A stretch of DNA of 64,000 bases from CAZMZW01 sp963802275 (GTDB lineage Bacteria; Chloroflexota; Anaerolineae; Anaerolineales; Anaerolineaceae). Shown one piece after another: positions 8,836 to 17,575 of this stretch. Numbering within the stretch: position 1 is the stretch's first letter; each line of letters begins with the position of its first letter. Below the pieces are notes generated by a model. That model saw nothing but the letters and a program-made list of their open reading frames with translations, was not told where the DNA came from and searched no databases. Location of the stretch: contig CAWDIB010000004.1 in the NCBI GenBank assembly GCA_963802275.1, positions 310,001 to 374,000 on the forward strand, given 5' to 3'. A program made the position numbers and the translations under genes.

Positions 8836-9017
8836 ATAAAAAAATCGTTTCAAAAATCAGTTCCTTTAAAACCGTCTTTGATACATTCCAGTTCGTTTGC
8901 ATCTTCATCATTCCGATGGTTTTATTTTGGTCCCTTGGACACCATTATTCGCAATTATCAGCTTTGATTTTTCTATTTATTGCTTCTATAAGGATTTTGA
9001 TAATTTTTTTATATTAA
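8832..9017 (+). CDS. Small hydrophobic protein, unknown function
   Basis: A 61-residue open frame whose ATG overlaps the permease stop as ATGA, a sign of translational coupling. The N-terminus is basic (MNKKIVSKIS), followed by two hydrophobic stretches (FQFVCIFIIPMVLFW and SALIFLFIASIRILIIFL), so a two-helix membrane peptide is expected. I do not recognise a family. It may be a small transporter accessory, or the 5' remnant of a longer membrane gene. Evidence is the overlap and hydrophobicity only. Confidence 0.4.
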   Translation: MNKKIVSKISSFKTVFDTFQFVCIFIIPMVLFWSLGHHYSQLSALIFLFIASIRILIIFLY

Positions 9018-9771
9018 TTTGCTTCTATAATATTCATTGTTCATGTGAAATCATCGAGAAGATTGAATTAGAAAAGCAAGTGCCATGTCTGACATTACAA
9101 GAGAAAGTTCACTTAATTATCACCACTTGGAGGGCAAATCTCGGCGCTCCGACTCTTTCTTTTTTTCAAACTTGTTTATTTGGTTTTACGGTTTCCCCTG
9201 CAGTGATTTCGCTTCGCTCAACATATTCTCTCGCCCAAATAGAACTGTAGTCTGTTTTTTCGCAGCCAATAATCTTTATTTAACTGATTCAATTGAGAAA
9301 AATTGTCCGGTTTGCCATTTTTTCCACAATGAGCAAGAATATTAACCTGGTTGTCGCTTTGAATAAACAAGTTTTCTCCTTCTGCAGAGAACTACGAAGG
9401 TCGGAGGTTCAAACACTCTAGAGTGTCCTTCGCGATCCTCTCGCCCTGACTAATTATCAGACATTTGATCTCGGGTGTTTTTTTAAGGCAGGAGGTTTGC
9501 CCTCCACGAAGCTTGCCTGAGGCTCCCTCGCTTCGAGTGCCTCCATCATCCGCTCGTGCAAATAACACCGGCGGAGACCCAGAAGTACACTTTGCGGTCT
9601 CCTCGATTCGCACATTTATTTATGTCATTAAGGCGAATATATCAGCGTTTTTGTCTGCAAGAAAATGCTCTATTGATATAAACTCTTCATATATCCTTAT
9701 GAAACTCTTTAGCCACATATCAGCTAGATACAAATTAAACCTCTAGTCCCCATACTCTATTTACTCTAAAG
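9018..9771. other. Non-coding interval with a dispersed repeat
   Basis: About 750 bp between the permease set and the convergent dehydrogenase gene. No credible gene: the open frames are short and lack family resemblance. It holds the repeat copy at 9371-9447 and, from about 9475 to 9600, a GC-richer stretch with several short inverted motifs around CGAAGCTTGCCTGAGG and CTCCCTCGCTTCGAG. The composition differs from the AT-rich flanks, suggesting a repeat-derived or mobile fragment. Confidence 0.6.
9371..9447. repeat. Dispersed repeat, copy 1
   Basis: About 77 bp that align without gaps to 32525-32601 at roughly 80-85% identity. The core TACGAAGGTCGGAGGTTCAA (9393-9412) and two further bases are identical. 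A CTGCAGAGAA motif precedes the core and CTTCGC follows it. The GGTTCAAAC box resembles a tRNA T-loop, but no complete tRNA cloverleaf can be folded around it. Confidence 0.65.
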
Positions 9772-10824
9772 TTATTGAAAAAACTTTTCAAATTTAAATT
9801 GAACCGATTTTTGATGGCAGACCACATCAATCAATAATTTCATCAATGGAAAACCTCCTTCCAAGATATGCCCATGGTTTATCAAAGATGAAAGAGCTTT
9901 TTCCATTTGGATGACGGCAAGCGCAGCTTCGAGAGTCTCCCCCTGCATCATCTCTTTGGCTTGAGGGTAGGAAATCCCCTTACCGAGCAGGGTACCGAGT
10001 CGATAGGAGCGTCCCTTTTGGCAGGTGACGAAAAGATCACCTGCAACTGGCAAATCAGGTGAAAAAGAATCCGCAACCCCGGTTATTCGGATAATTTTAT
10101 GAATTTCATTGACCGCCTGGGCGAAAAGAGCCGCAGCCAGGTTGTACATGGAAGAGCCACATTGTTCCACCCCACCCTTCTTTTCCAGGATGCCTTCAGC
10201 CATGCCAACCCCCATGGCATAGGCATTTTTTAAAGCGGCGGATACTTCCAATGCAACGAGGTCACCTGTGACCCACACATGATAGTAATCCGTCTGTAAT
10301 GCTTCTTTAAAATATTTTGCCGTGGATACATCTTCCGCAGCAAACACCACACAAACCGGCTGCCTGCCAGCCAGCTCATTAGCGATGCAAGGACCACCAA
10401 TAGCTGCGATCGCGACCTGATCCTGAATTTTCTTGGGAAAACCCTTTCTTAAAATATCAGGCAAAATCATTAACCTGCCATGATCATCGGCTTTAATCCC
10501 CTTGGTAACCGAGATGATTTTGTCGCCAGACATGATTAAAGGCGAGAGGGTTTTTGCCATCCAATGAATCCCCAAGGAATTGACGCCATTCACAATGAAT
10601 TCGGTCCCATCGAGTGCAGAAGAAATTTCTTCCAAAAAGTACGGAAATACATTTTCCGGCAAGTGCCTTTGTAATTTGGGGTGAATGCCGACCTCCTTGC
10701 AGGAGGCAATAATGTCGTGATCCAAATGAGTACCCACCAACCTGACCTCGAAGCCATTATCACTTAATGGCCACGCCATGGCAGTGCCCATGACACCCGC
10801 GCCGATGATTGCGACTTTTTTCAT
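9772..10824 (-). CDS. NAD(P)-dependent glycerol-3-phosphate dehydrogenase family protein (GpsA-like)
   Basis: Interconverts dihydroxyacetone phosphate and sn-glycerol 3-phosphate in the family. Residues 1-30 carry the Rossmann GAGVMGTA motif; the catalytic-lysine region is near VSAALKNAYAMGVGMAEG, and PVAGDLFVTCQKGRSYRLGT matches the C-terminal domain. At 350 residues the length is normal. Start 10824 is chosen because AAAGGAAT lies just upstream; a frame extension adds 11 residues. The C-terminal tail is unusual for GpsA, so another phosphorylated substrate is possible. It is transcribed away from the AraM-like gene, sharing a 168-bp region. The housekeeping gpsA may lie elsewhere. Confidence 0.8.
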   Translation of the reverse strand: MKKVAIIGAGVMGTAMAWPLSDNGFEVRLVGTHLDHDIIASCKEVGIHPKLQRHLPENVFPYFLEEISSALDGTEFIVNGVNSLGIHWMAKTLSPLIMSGDKIISVTKGIKADDHGRLMILPDILRKGFPKKIQDQVAIAAIGGPCIANELAGRQPVCVVFAAEDVSTAKYFKEALQTDYYHVWVTGDLVALEVSAALKNAYAMGVGMAEGILEKKGGVEQCGSSMYNLAAALFAQAVNEIHKIIRITGVADSFSPDLPVAGDLFVTCQKGRSYRLGTLLGKGISYPQAKEMMQGETLEAALAVIQMEKALSSLINHGHILEGGFPLMKLLIDVVCHQKSVQFKFEKFFQ

Positions 10825-10992
10825 TTTTATTCCTTTGAGTAAGGATTTCTCAAACAATTATTGATGGGTTTTTAAGCCCAGGATTATTTTATACCTTTGG
10901 AATAGTCTCATATTTTGCCAATCAATTGTTCTTTTTCAACCGAAATATAATTGTCAGCAGTTCAACCATCCAGATTGCCACGTGGAGCCGTC

Positions 10993-12255
10993 ATGAAAAA
11001 TGCAAGCCAGGAAATCGTCGTAAAGATCACTCAAAATATTCATCCACACCTGATTGAATTTTGTTCAGAAAAGTATTTTGCCAATTTTTTGTTGGTGTGT
11101 GATTCAAATACCTATTCCGCCTGCGGCAGGACGATCGAGCAAGCACTGAAGGACCGCGGCTGGACCGTGAAGGTTGCCAATCTGGGTGAGGGTGAGATCA
11201 TGGCGGAAGAAGAGCAAATCGTTCAAGTCATGATTGCCATTGACCAGGATACGGATGTTTTACTAGCGGTCGGTTCTGGGACTCTGACAGACATCACCAG
11301 GTTCGTCAGTCACCGGGTAAGGTTGCCTTTCATCAGCATTCCCACCGCACCGTCAGTGGATGGTTTTGTTTCAATCGGGTCACCACTGGTCATTCATCAC
11401 CTTAAAAAAACCATTTTGTGCAAACCGCCGATCGCACTATTTGGCGATTTAAGGATCTTAAGCAAAGCGCCACAGAAAATGATCGCGGCTGGATTTGGCG
11501 ACCTGATCGGAAAATACCTGTCCCTGGCAGATTGGAAGCTGGGAAACCTGATTAGGAATGAACCCTATGATGAAGAAATATCTCAGAGAATGTATCAAGC
11601 TGTTGTTGATTGTATGAAAACAATCCCATCAAGAGGAAACCTGTCAAAAGAAAATATCAAACAATTGTTGGAAGGGTTGATCCAATCCGGTTTTTGCATG
11701 CTTGATTTTGGCAATACCTCACCCGCATCCGGGGCGGAACATCACATTTCCCACTTTTGGGAGATGAAGCTGATCCAGGGAAATCGGCCAGCCGTTCTGC
11801 ATGGCGCCAAGGTGGGAGTGGCTTCCATCATCACAGCCGGCTGGTTTGAGAAAATAAACCAAATGACGAAGCATGAAATTGCGGGATTGATCTCTCCAGC
11901 AGTCGCACCCAACAATGACCTAACAGAAGAAGAAATCAGATCAGTTTTTGGAGTAAATGCAGAAGAAATATTAATAGAACAGAAATGGTTCCTGAATATG
12001 ACACCGGTGGAATTTCAAAAAATCAAAGAACGGATTATCGAAAAATGGGAAGAAATCCTTGGAATTGCATCCCGGGTTCCCCTGCCCAACCAATTAACAA
12101 AATGGCTGCAGGAACTTGGGGCACCTATATATCCAAATGAGTTGGGGTTTGATGAATTGGAGACCAGGCAGGCATTGGAATACAGCCATTACCTGAGGGA
12201 TCGTTTAACGATCAATAAGTTCAGAAAATTATTCGGAAAACAAATTTTTGGATAA
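10993..12255 (+). CDS. sn-glycerol-1-phosphate dehydrogenase family protein (AraM/EgsA-like)
   Basis: Metal-dependent dehydrogenase that in characterised members reduces dihydroxyacetone phosphate to sn-glycerol 1-phosphate. Seen: the nucleotide-binding AVGSGTLTDITRFVSHR (about residues 90-107), PFISIPTAPSVDGFVSIGSP, the metal-binding SGAEHHISHFWEM near residue 250, and HGAKVGVAS with another His. About 420 residues, normal for AraM. The ATG at 10993 is preceded by GGAG; the frame also allows 10951. AraM was first met in an arabinose operon of Bacillus, so a sugar-pathway setting is not odd. It diverges from the GpsA-like gene. Its true substrate here is not certain. Confidence 0.8.
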   Translation: MKNASQEIVVKITQNIHPHLIEFCSEKYFANFLLVCDSNTYSACGRTIEQALKDRGWTVKVANLGEGEIMAEEEQIVQVMIAIDQDTDVLLAVGSGTLTDITRFVSHRVRLPFISIPTAPSVDGFVSIGSPLVIHHLKKTILCKPPIALFGDLRILSKAPQKMIAAGFGDLIGKYLSLADWKLGNLIRNEPYDEEISQRMYQAVVDCMKTIPSRGNLSKENIKQLLEGLIQSGFCMLDFGNTSPASGAEHHISHFWEMKLIQGNRPAVLHGAKVGVASIITAGWFEKINQMTKHEIAGLISPAVAPNNDLTEEEIRSVFGVNAEEILIEQKWFLNMTPVEFQKIKERIIEKWEEILGIASRVPLPNQLTKWLQELGAPIYPNELGFDELETRQALEYSHYLRDRLTINKFRKLFGKQIFG

Positions 12256-12408
12256 TATGGGGGAGAGGATTAAAGCATTTGTTGAAAATATAATTGATAT
12301 TTTATGGAGCAAATTGATAGGGCGGTTGTAAATCATCTTTGGCGGATACCCCCAACAAGCCAAATAATTTCGTGGAATTGTTATTTTCCTGAAATGATAT
12401 CGATTATG

Positions 12409-13368
12409 CTATTTCGCCGCTTGCGCCTGTTCGTTGATGCGGGCAATGGCTTCAAGAATTTCAGGGGGCAGGGTCTTCACGTCACCTAAAATTTCAGCAA
12501 ATGCCAGTGTTTTTGAAACATGCTCCAATCGTTCCAGGTTGATCAACGCCTCATCCAGATTTTTTCCCACAGTCAACGCTCCATGATTGCGGATTAGCAA
12601 TACATCATGTTTACCGATCAAATTGCGAATGGCATCAGCATTCTGGGTGGAGGAAGGCATGGCGAAATCCGTAATGGGGATCTTCCCGAATGCGATTGCC
12701 GCTTCGGGGATCACATCCATGCGCACCTTGCCCACTGACATGGCCAAGGCATTGGCGTAGATCAGGTGGGTATGAATGACCGCACGGACATCATTGCGCT
12801 GTTGATAAACCTCCAAGTGCATGGGCTGTTCCGAGGTGGGTTTCAAGGTGGGATCCGATGCCGATTTTATCAGGTTGCCCTGCAAGTCCATGACCAACAG
12901 GTCATTGGCTTTTATCCTGCCCTTGCATACCCCGGAAGGGGTGATCAAAATGTTGCCATCTCCCATTCGAACCGAAATATTTCCATCATTGGATATCATC
13001 AATCCATTCTGGTATGCCAGCCTGCCGGTTTCAACGACAGCATCCCGGAGTTCTTTTTCAGAAGCTCGCGTAGTAAATCTCAGAATATTCCGGTAGCATT
13101 CATTGCCTGGCAGGTTTAGTGAGCAGATATCGAATGTGGGTGCCTGGCAGGTATTCCCATCCAATGGCTTGTTGGTAAAGCCTGAGGCGGATGGCGCAAC
13201 ATCTGCTGTCTTGTAAATCAATTTCAACCCAAGTCTTTCAGCTTTTTCATACGCCAGTGACGTTAAAACCACCTCGCCATCTCCCACGAATAGCGAGGTG
13301 GCTCCCTTTTTTACAATGTCTTCTATGTCCTTTTCTGTATAGAATATTTTTTGCACTGTCAATTCCAA
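12409..13368 (-). CDS. Class II aldolase/adducin-family protein with N-terminal extension
   Basis: Zinc aldolase-type domain in residues about 105-300: MISNDGNISVRMGDGNILIT and PSGVCKGRIK, then KPTSEQPMHLEVYQ, the zinc site AVIHTHLIYANALA, and LIRNHGALTVGKNLDEAL. Resembles fuculose-phosphate and rhamnulose-phosphate aldolases more than epimerases. Residues 1-70 are an extra domain (TEKDIEDIVKKGATSLFVGD, then VVLTSLAYEKAERLGLKL) that recalls the short N-terminal motif of some ethanolamine-utilisation proteins; this is a weak likeness. No ATG is available: TTG at 13368 or GTG at 13356 are the options, the latter with a GGA upstream. It is the last gene of the leftward set and would cleave a phosphorylated ketose. 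Confidence 0.82.
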   Translation of the reverse strand: MELTVQKIFYTEKDIEDIVKKGATSLFVGDGEVVLTSLAYEKAERLGLKLIYKTADVAPSASGFTNKPLDGNTCQAPTFDICSLNLPGNECYRNILRFTTRASEKELRDAVVETGRLAYQNGLMISNDGNISVRMGDGNILITPSGVCKGRIKANDLLVMDLQGNLIKSASDPTLKPTSEQPMHLEVYQQRNDVRAVIHTHLIYANALAMSVGKVRMDVIPEAAIAFGKIPITDFAMPSSTQNADAIRNLIGKHDVLLIRNHGALTVGKNLDEALINLERLEHVSKTLAFAEILGDVKTLPPEILEAIARINEQAQAAK

Positions 13369-13505
13369 ATTAATTCATCAACAAGATCAAATCTTCTTTC
13401 GTGCTCAGTTGAAAATTATAACGCCATTGCACCCTAGACCTCGCCTTTCGCAATTACCCACCTCACGCATAATCTTTTTATTCAATAGGTGCAATCCTGG
13501 TCTAT

Positions 13506-14595
13506 TTAAGCCTCCTTGCCGTTGGGCTCAATAATGACTTTTACGGCATTTTCTTTGCGGTTGATAAAAATATCAAAGGCTTCTGTATAGCGTTCGATGG
13601 GGAATTGATGTGTGATCAAGTCTTTCACATTCAGACTTCCGGATGCGATCATGCCCATGGCGCGCCACATTGTATTGGGATCCGCGCGCGAGCCGGTGAT
13701 CATGATCTCATTGTGGACCATATATTTGAAGGGAACAGCTTCCTGGACTTTATCAGAAGGAACACCCAGGAGACTGACCTTGCCACCTTTCTTAACCATG
13801 CGGATGGCCTGGATGAGAGTTCCAGCCGCACCACTGCTCTCAAAGGCTTCATCCACACCTCGTCCGCCAGTGATGGTGCGCACGGCTTCAATGGGTTCCT
13901 CTTTTTCAAAATCCACCACTGCATCGGCGCCCAAGGCGTTTGGCAGCATCCAAGCGAGATTTGCGCCCGACCATGATGACCCTGGAAGCCCCCATGGCTT
14001 TTGCCAGCCGCATGGCGAGCAAGCCGATCGGCCCAGGTCCGATTACAGCCACAAATCCACCGGGAGTAATGCCGGTCAATTCCAATCCATGCAGGGAAAC
14101 TGCGGCGGTATCACACATGGAGCCTTCTGCGAAGGTCACATGGGATGGCATTTTGGTAAGGGTTTTATTGGCATGGACTGCATATTGGGCATAGGCGCCG
14201 GGGGAAATGAAGCCGTAATGGCGGTGCCCCGATTCGGGTTTGCCATAATTCATGCACAGGGTATAGCGCCCGGCTTTGCAATTCTCGCAAAAACCGCAGC
14301 CTTTATGCGGTTCACCCGCAACGCGGTCTCCGGGTTTTAGGTCGGTGACACCTTCACCGATGGCCACTACCTCACCCGCCCACTCGTGCCCTGCAATGAA
14401 TGGATAGTAAGGCGGCCAGAAACCCGTCAATCCGCCGGCGAAGATCTCAGGGTCACTGCCGCAGATGGCAACAGCGCGCACCCTGGATAACACTTCGAAT
14501 GGAGCGGGCTTGGGTACCGGAATTTCCTGCAATTCATGCTTGCCTGGACCGGTAAGAACGATGGCTTTCATTTTTTCTGGTATGTTGCTGCTCAT
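13506..14595 (-). CDS. Zinc-binding medium-chain alcohol/polyol dehydrogenase, frameshifted
   Basis: NAD(P)-dependent oxidation of a sugar alcohol or sugar. The first frame (14595 to about 13930) gives the catalytic zinc site AICGSDPEIF and GHEWAGEVVAIGEG, the structural zinc cysteines in CGFCENCKAGRYTLC, and the Rossmann GPGPIGLLAMRLAK; the second frame, to 13506, continues GADAVVDFEKEEP through ITHQFPIERYTEAFD to the end. Removing one C from the CCC at 13930-13932 joins them, about 362 residues. A close paralogue lies at 23739-24818 in the same gene set; both share NYGKPE(S/T)GHRHYGF. Two related dehydrogenases in one pathway suggest successive oxidations or alternative substrates. Confidence 0.85.
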
Positions 14596-14662
14596 GATGA
14601 CTCCTCAATAATTTAATTTATTATTCATCCAAGGAATGGTTTGCTCACTCTTCATCTCAAAT

Positions 14663-15889
14663 TCATTTTGTGGTGCTTTTAGATATCAACCACAATTCCA
14701 TGAACACTTTGGCGGTATGCCGTGCGAATTCCGCATCATTGATATGCAGGTCCAGTTCCTCCCGCCTGATTTCAGGAGAAAGTTCTGCGCGGATGGCTTC
14801 GGTGTATGCCAGGTTGGCTTGTGCATCGTAAAGGGGTTTCCCCTCGCGATTCATCATACTGAAGCCGCGTAAAGGGATGAGCGCTGCGCGTGGACCGCTG
14901 CCCTCATTCAAACGATGGGCTACATAGTGCCCAACCGCCCTCATTTCCTCAGGGGTGGTTCGGAAATGGGTGTGGGTGGGTGTATGCCTTACAAAAGGAC
15001 GATTTTGCAGGTCAACCGGCCAGTTTTCACGCCATTCATGCAGGCGGATATCCGCGCAGCCAGGCACGACGACATAAGGTATTGCCATTCTGCCCTCAGC
15101 GCGCATGCGGTCAGGCGGGGCGGGCATCAAACCATCATACAGGGCATCGGGAATATCGTGCGGGGAATAATCCACCACTCCTTTGATCCGCCCCTGGAGG
15201 ACCAGTTCTTCCATGGCCTGGGTGCCAATCCCATTTCCATGGAAAACAATCACCTCAAGCCCCTGTTTTTCAAGTTCTTCACGCACCACCATCCCGCCGG
15301 GGGTCACCACGCCGGTCATGGTCAGTCCGACCGATTCGCGCGTGAAGGCATCATCCAACTTGACAGCTGCCATGGCCATCACCGCTGCAGTTGCCTGGGC
15401 AATAATCGGTTTTGTCACACGGTTAAGCCCTGATACATCCGCCACAGAGTGGATCATGGTAATGTCTTTGACACCCACATAAGGGCCGAAAGTGGTTTTT
15501 CCGCATGCGACCGTGGATACCATCACCTTGGGTATGCCAATGGGCAGAACCTGCATGGCAGCCGTTGCAATGGCAGTCCCCTGCCCGCCTCCAACGGCGA
15601 TGACACCCTGCAGGTCTCCGTTATCAAACAACCTCTGAATGGTTTTAATCAACCCTTCAGTCATTTTTCGCTGGCAATATGCCTTATCATCGCGCTTGAG
15701 CAAATCTGGCAGGCTTTCCCCGCTGGCATAAGCGATCTGCTGCCGGGTAATATTACCTTCAAAAGCGGGTGTTCCCGAGGAACCTGGATCAACGATTGTG
15801 GGTGTATGCCCTGCTTGTTTAATCAGGTCGCGCATAAAAGCCGCTTCAACACCCTTGGTGTCCAGAGTACTAATTACAACAATCTTCAT
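14663..15889 (-). CDS. Tm-1-like ATP-binding domain protein (UPF0261)
   Basis: 408 residues, full length for the family. Residues 1-180 resemble the Tm-1 N-terminal ATP-binding domain (MKIVVISTLDTKGVEAAFMR, VIAVGGGQGTAIATAAMQVL, PKVMVSTVACGKTTFG); the rest resembles the TIM-barrel-like C-terminal domain (VFHGNGIGTQAMEELVLQG, VVPGCADI, LIPLRGFSMM). The plant namesake Tm-1 binds viral replicase; bacterial members have no firm function but often sit in sugar-acid or aromatic catabolic clusters. Position between the MBL hydrolase and a dehydrogenase suggests it acts on an intermediate here. Because it binds ATP it is the only visible candidate for a phosphorylation or ligation step, a speculative idea. 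Confidence 0.85.
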   Translation of the reverse strand: MKIVVISTLDTKGVEAAFMRDLIKQAGHTPTIVDPGSSGTPAFEGNITRQQIAYASGESLPDLLKRDDKAYCQRKMTEGLIKTIQRLFDNGDLQGVIAVGGGQGTAIATAAMQVLPIGIPKVMVSTVACGKTTFGPYVGVKDITMIHSVADVSGLNRVTKPIIAQATAAVMAMAAVKLDDAFTRESVGLTMTGVVTPGGMVVREELEKQGLEVIVFHGNGIGTQAMEELVLQGRIKGVVDYSPHDIPDALYDGLMPAPPDRMRAEGRMAIPYVVVPGCADIRLHEWRENWPVDLQNRPFVRHTPTHTHFRTTPEEMRAVGHYVAHRLNEGSGPRAALIPLRGFSMMNREGKPLYDAQANLAYTEAIRAELSPEIRREELDLHINDAEFARHTAKVFMELWLISKSTTK

Positions 15890-15913
15890 CGTTTCATCTT
15901 TCGGAATGAATCC

Positions 15914-16754
15914 TCAACGATCGAGCTGCCCGGTGAAATAAAAAGGTGCGCCAGGAACAACCTTACGCCGTTCGCGCAATTGTATGCCATCGTAAGGATA
16001 GACGGAATGCTCGAGAGACACTTCATCATGATAATAAAGAACATAATCTGCCCGTTTATCGATCTCCTCCACCGATTTCCATCCCGCGATCATATCCACA
16101 TAACGCGCCTGCACCCAATAACGCAAATGCTCCTTGAGGTTCGGTTCAATGTTGGCAGCCCGAAGGAGGGCATCTCCGGTGATGACAAAATTTCCTGCTT
16201 TCGTTTCAACTTCAACCGAGATGTGACCGGGTGTATGCCCCGGAGTGGGGAAAACGCGTATCCCGGGAACAATGACCGTCTCACCCTGGGTGACCTCAAA
16301 ATTGCAGCCAATGAAAGCAGCCTCAATACCCAGCTTGATAGGATTCATAGGAGCGATAATAAAGGGGCAAAGGATTATAAGCCCACTGCAATTCAATCTC
16401 AGAGCAGATATATCGCGCTTTACGGAATGCTTTCATGTTGGCACAATGGTCCCAATGCAGGTGAGTGAAGATGCAGATATCAATTTCATCCGGATCAATT
16501 CCCAGGGCACGCAAGGCATCCGGCGCTTCAGGGCAGCCGCGTTTATTGCAATCATGATGGTATTGGCTGGCGCGTTCCTGTCCTGGCAAACCGGTGTCAA
16601 TCATAATCTTATGGTCACCAGTGTCCACGTAGTAGCAAATATTGGGAATATCCACATCCACGCCGGGCTTTCCTTTAAAAAAAAGATAAACAGCATGGTC
16701 AAGCACCACCCAACCGGTATTGATTGGATAGATCTTTGTTTTTTCAGCGCTCAT
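15914..16754 (-). CDS. MBL-fold metallohydrolase (lactonase-like), frameshifted
   Basis: Dinuclear zinc hydrolase. First frame: YPINTGWVVLDHAVYLFFKG, DTGLPGQERA and the metal motif FTHLHWDHCANM near residue 108. Second frame: PTPGHTPGHISVEVETKAG and ITGDALL, supplying the other ligands, then a long C-terminal tail. One extra base in the CCC at 16329-16331 separates them; corrected, about 279 residues. The start and layout resemble AttM/AiiA-type N-acyl-homoserine lactonases, but in a sugar cluster a sugar-acid lactone or ester is a likelier substrate. It lies two bases from the UTRA regulator gene, so cotranscription is certain to be close. Confidence 0.82.
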
Positions 16755-16756
16755 AT

Positions 16757-17575
16757 CTAATTCCTATCTCTAATTAATTTTGCAGCATTCGGCCATAAGG
16801 CGGCAACATAATCGATACGGTCAATACGAATATGGATATCCGCCCAAACCAGCGGTTGTTGGGTTGCACTTAGCGAAAGCCGCTGGACAACAAGTACCTC
16901 ATCATTTTCACCCAAGTTGAGTATGTCGCGGTCTTCCTGATTTGCGTTCAATAAGTGGTAGCTTTCCTCCACTTCCGATACAACCGCATGATAATCCTGT
17001 TCGAGCGTCTCTTGAAAGGATCGATGTGACAAATCCTTGCTTTCCAAATTTGGACAAACCTCGATTGGCAAATAATTGTGCTGATTGGCGAGCATTTGAT
17101 CATCCACCAGTCGTGAACGTACTTGCAGGTAGATTGGTTCACCAATTTCAATCTGCAGATAATGCGCAACTTCGGTATCGGCTTTAATGACCTCTACATT
17201 GCGTACGATTGTGGTCGGTTTAAAGCCAATACGGGCAGTATGCTGAAAAACGCTTTCGATGCCAGGTTTGGCTTGAGCGCGAACCTTGAACGTACCATTG
17301 GAACAATAATCCACTAATCCTTTGCGGTGGGCAGAATGGAGGACCAGCGCAGTATCGGCGCGGCTGGCGTCCAATATTTGCTTGCTCAAATCATCCACAG
17401 CCAGGATTGAATCAACAGCTAATCTGCCATCCAGCAGCATCAATTCCAGCTTTTGCTGCAGGGTGGAGGGATATTGATAAGACAATTTTGCTGTCAAAAA
17501 CGTGACATCCTGATAAGAATTATTTTGAATTGACCCGGCATGATAGTACAACCTTCTTGTACAATCCTGCTTCAA
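16757..17575 (-). CDS. GntR/UTRA-family regulator with divergent DNA-binding domain
   Basis: 272 residues. About residues 40-105 align to a GntR winged helix but with few of the usual residues (LQQKLELMLLDGRLAVDSIL then ADTALVLHSAHRKGLV); residues about 120-265 look like a UTRA ligand domain (IVRNVEVIKADTEVAHYLQI, VLVVQRLSLSATQQPLVWAD). The TTG start follows the stop of the upstream GntR gene by a few bases, so the two are probably translated in tandem. The weak HTH raises the chance that it senses a ligand without strong DNA binding. True start is uncertain because the first 25 residues are not family-like. Confidence 0.7.
   Translation of the reverse strand: MKQDCTRRLYYHAGSIQNNSYQDVTFLTAKLSYQYPSTLQQKLELMLLDGRLAVDSILAVDDLSKQILDASRADTALVLHSAHRKGLVDYCSNGTFKVRAQAKPGIESVFQHTARIGFKPTTIVRNVEVIKADTEVAHYLQIEIGEPIYLQVRSRLVDDQMLANQHNYLPIEVCPNLESKDLSHRSFQETLEQDYHAVVSEVEESYHLLNANQEDRDILNLGENDEVLVVQRLSLSATQQPLVWADIHIRIDRIDYVAALWPNAAKLIRDRN

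Noticed and set aside
9393..9414. Possible tRNA in the dispersed repeat
   Set aside because: Only a T-loop-like GGTTCAAAC box is present; acceptor and D arms cannot be built, and the T stem is poor in copy 1.
9392..9613. Open frame over the dispersed repeat (minus strand)
   Set aside because: It overlaps repeat copy 1, and its protein looks like translated repeat sequence rather than a gene product.
15449..16468. Long plus-strand open frame (339 codons) opposite the Tm-1-like and MBL genes
   Set aside because: It runs antisense to two recognised genes, has no family resemblance and no ribosome-binding site.
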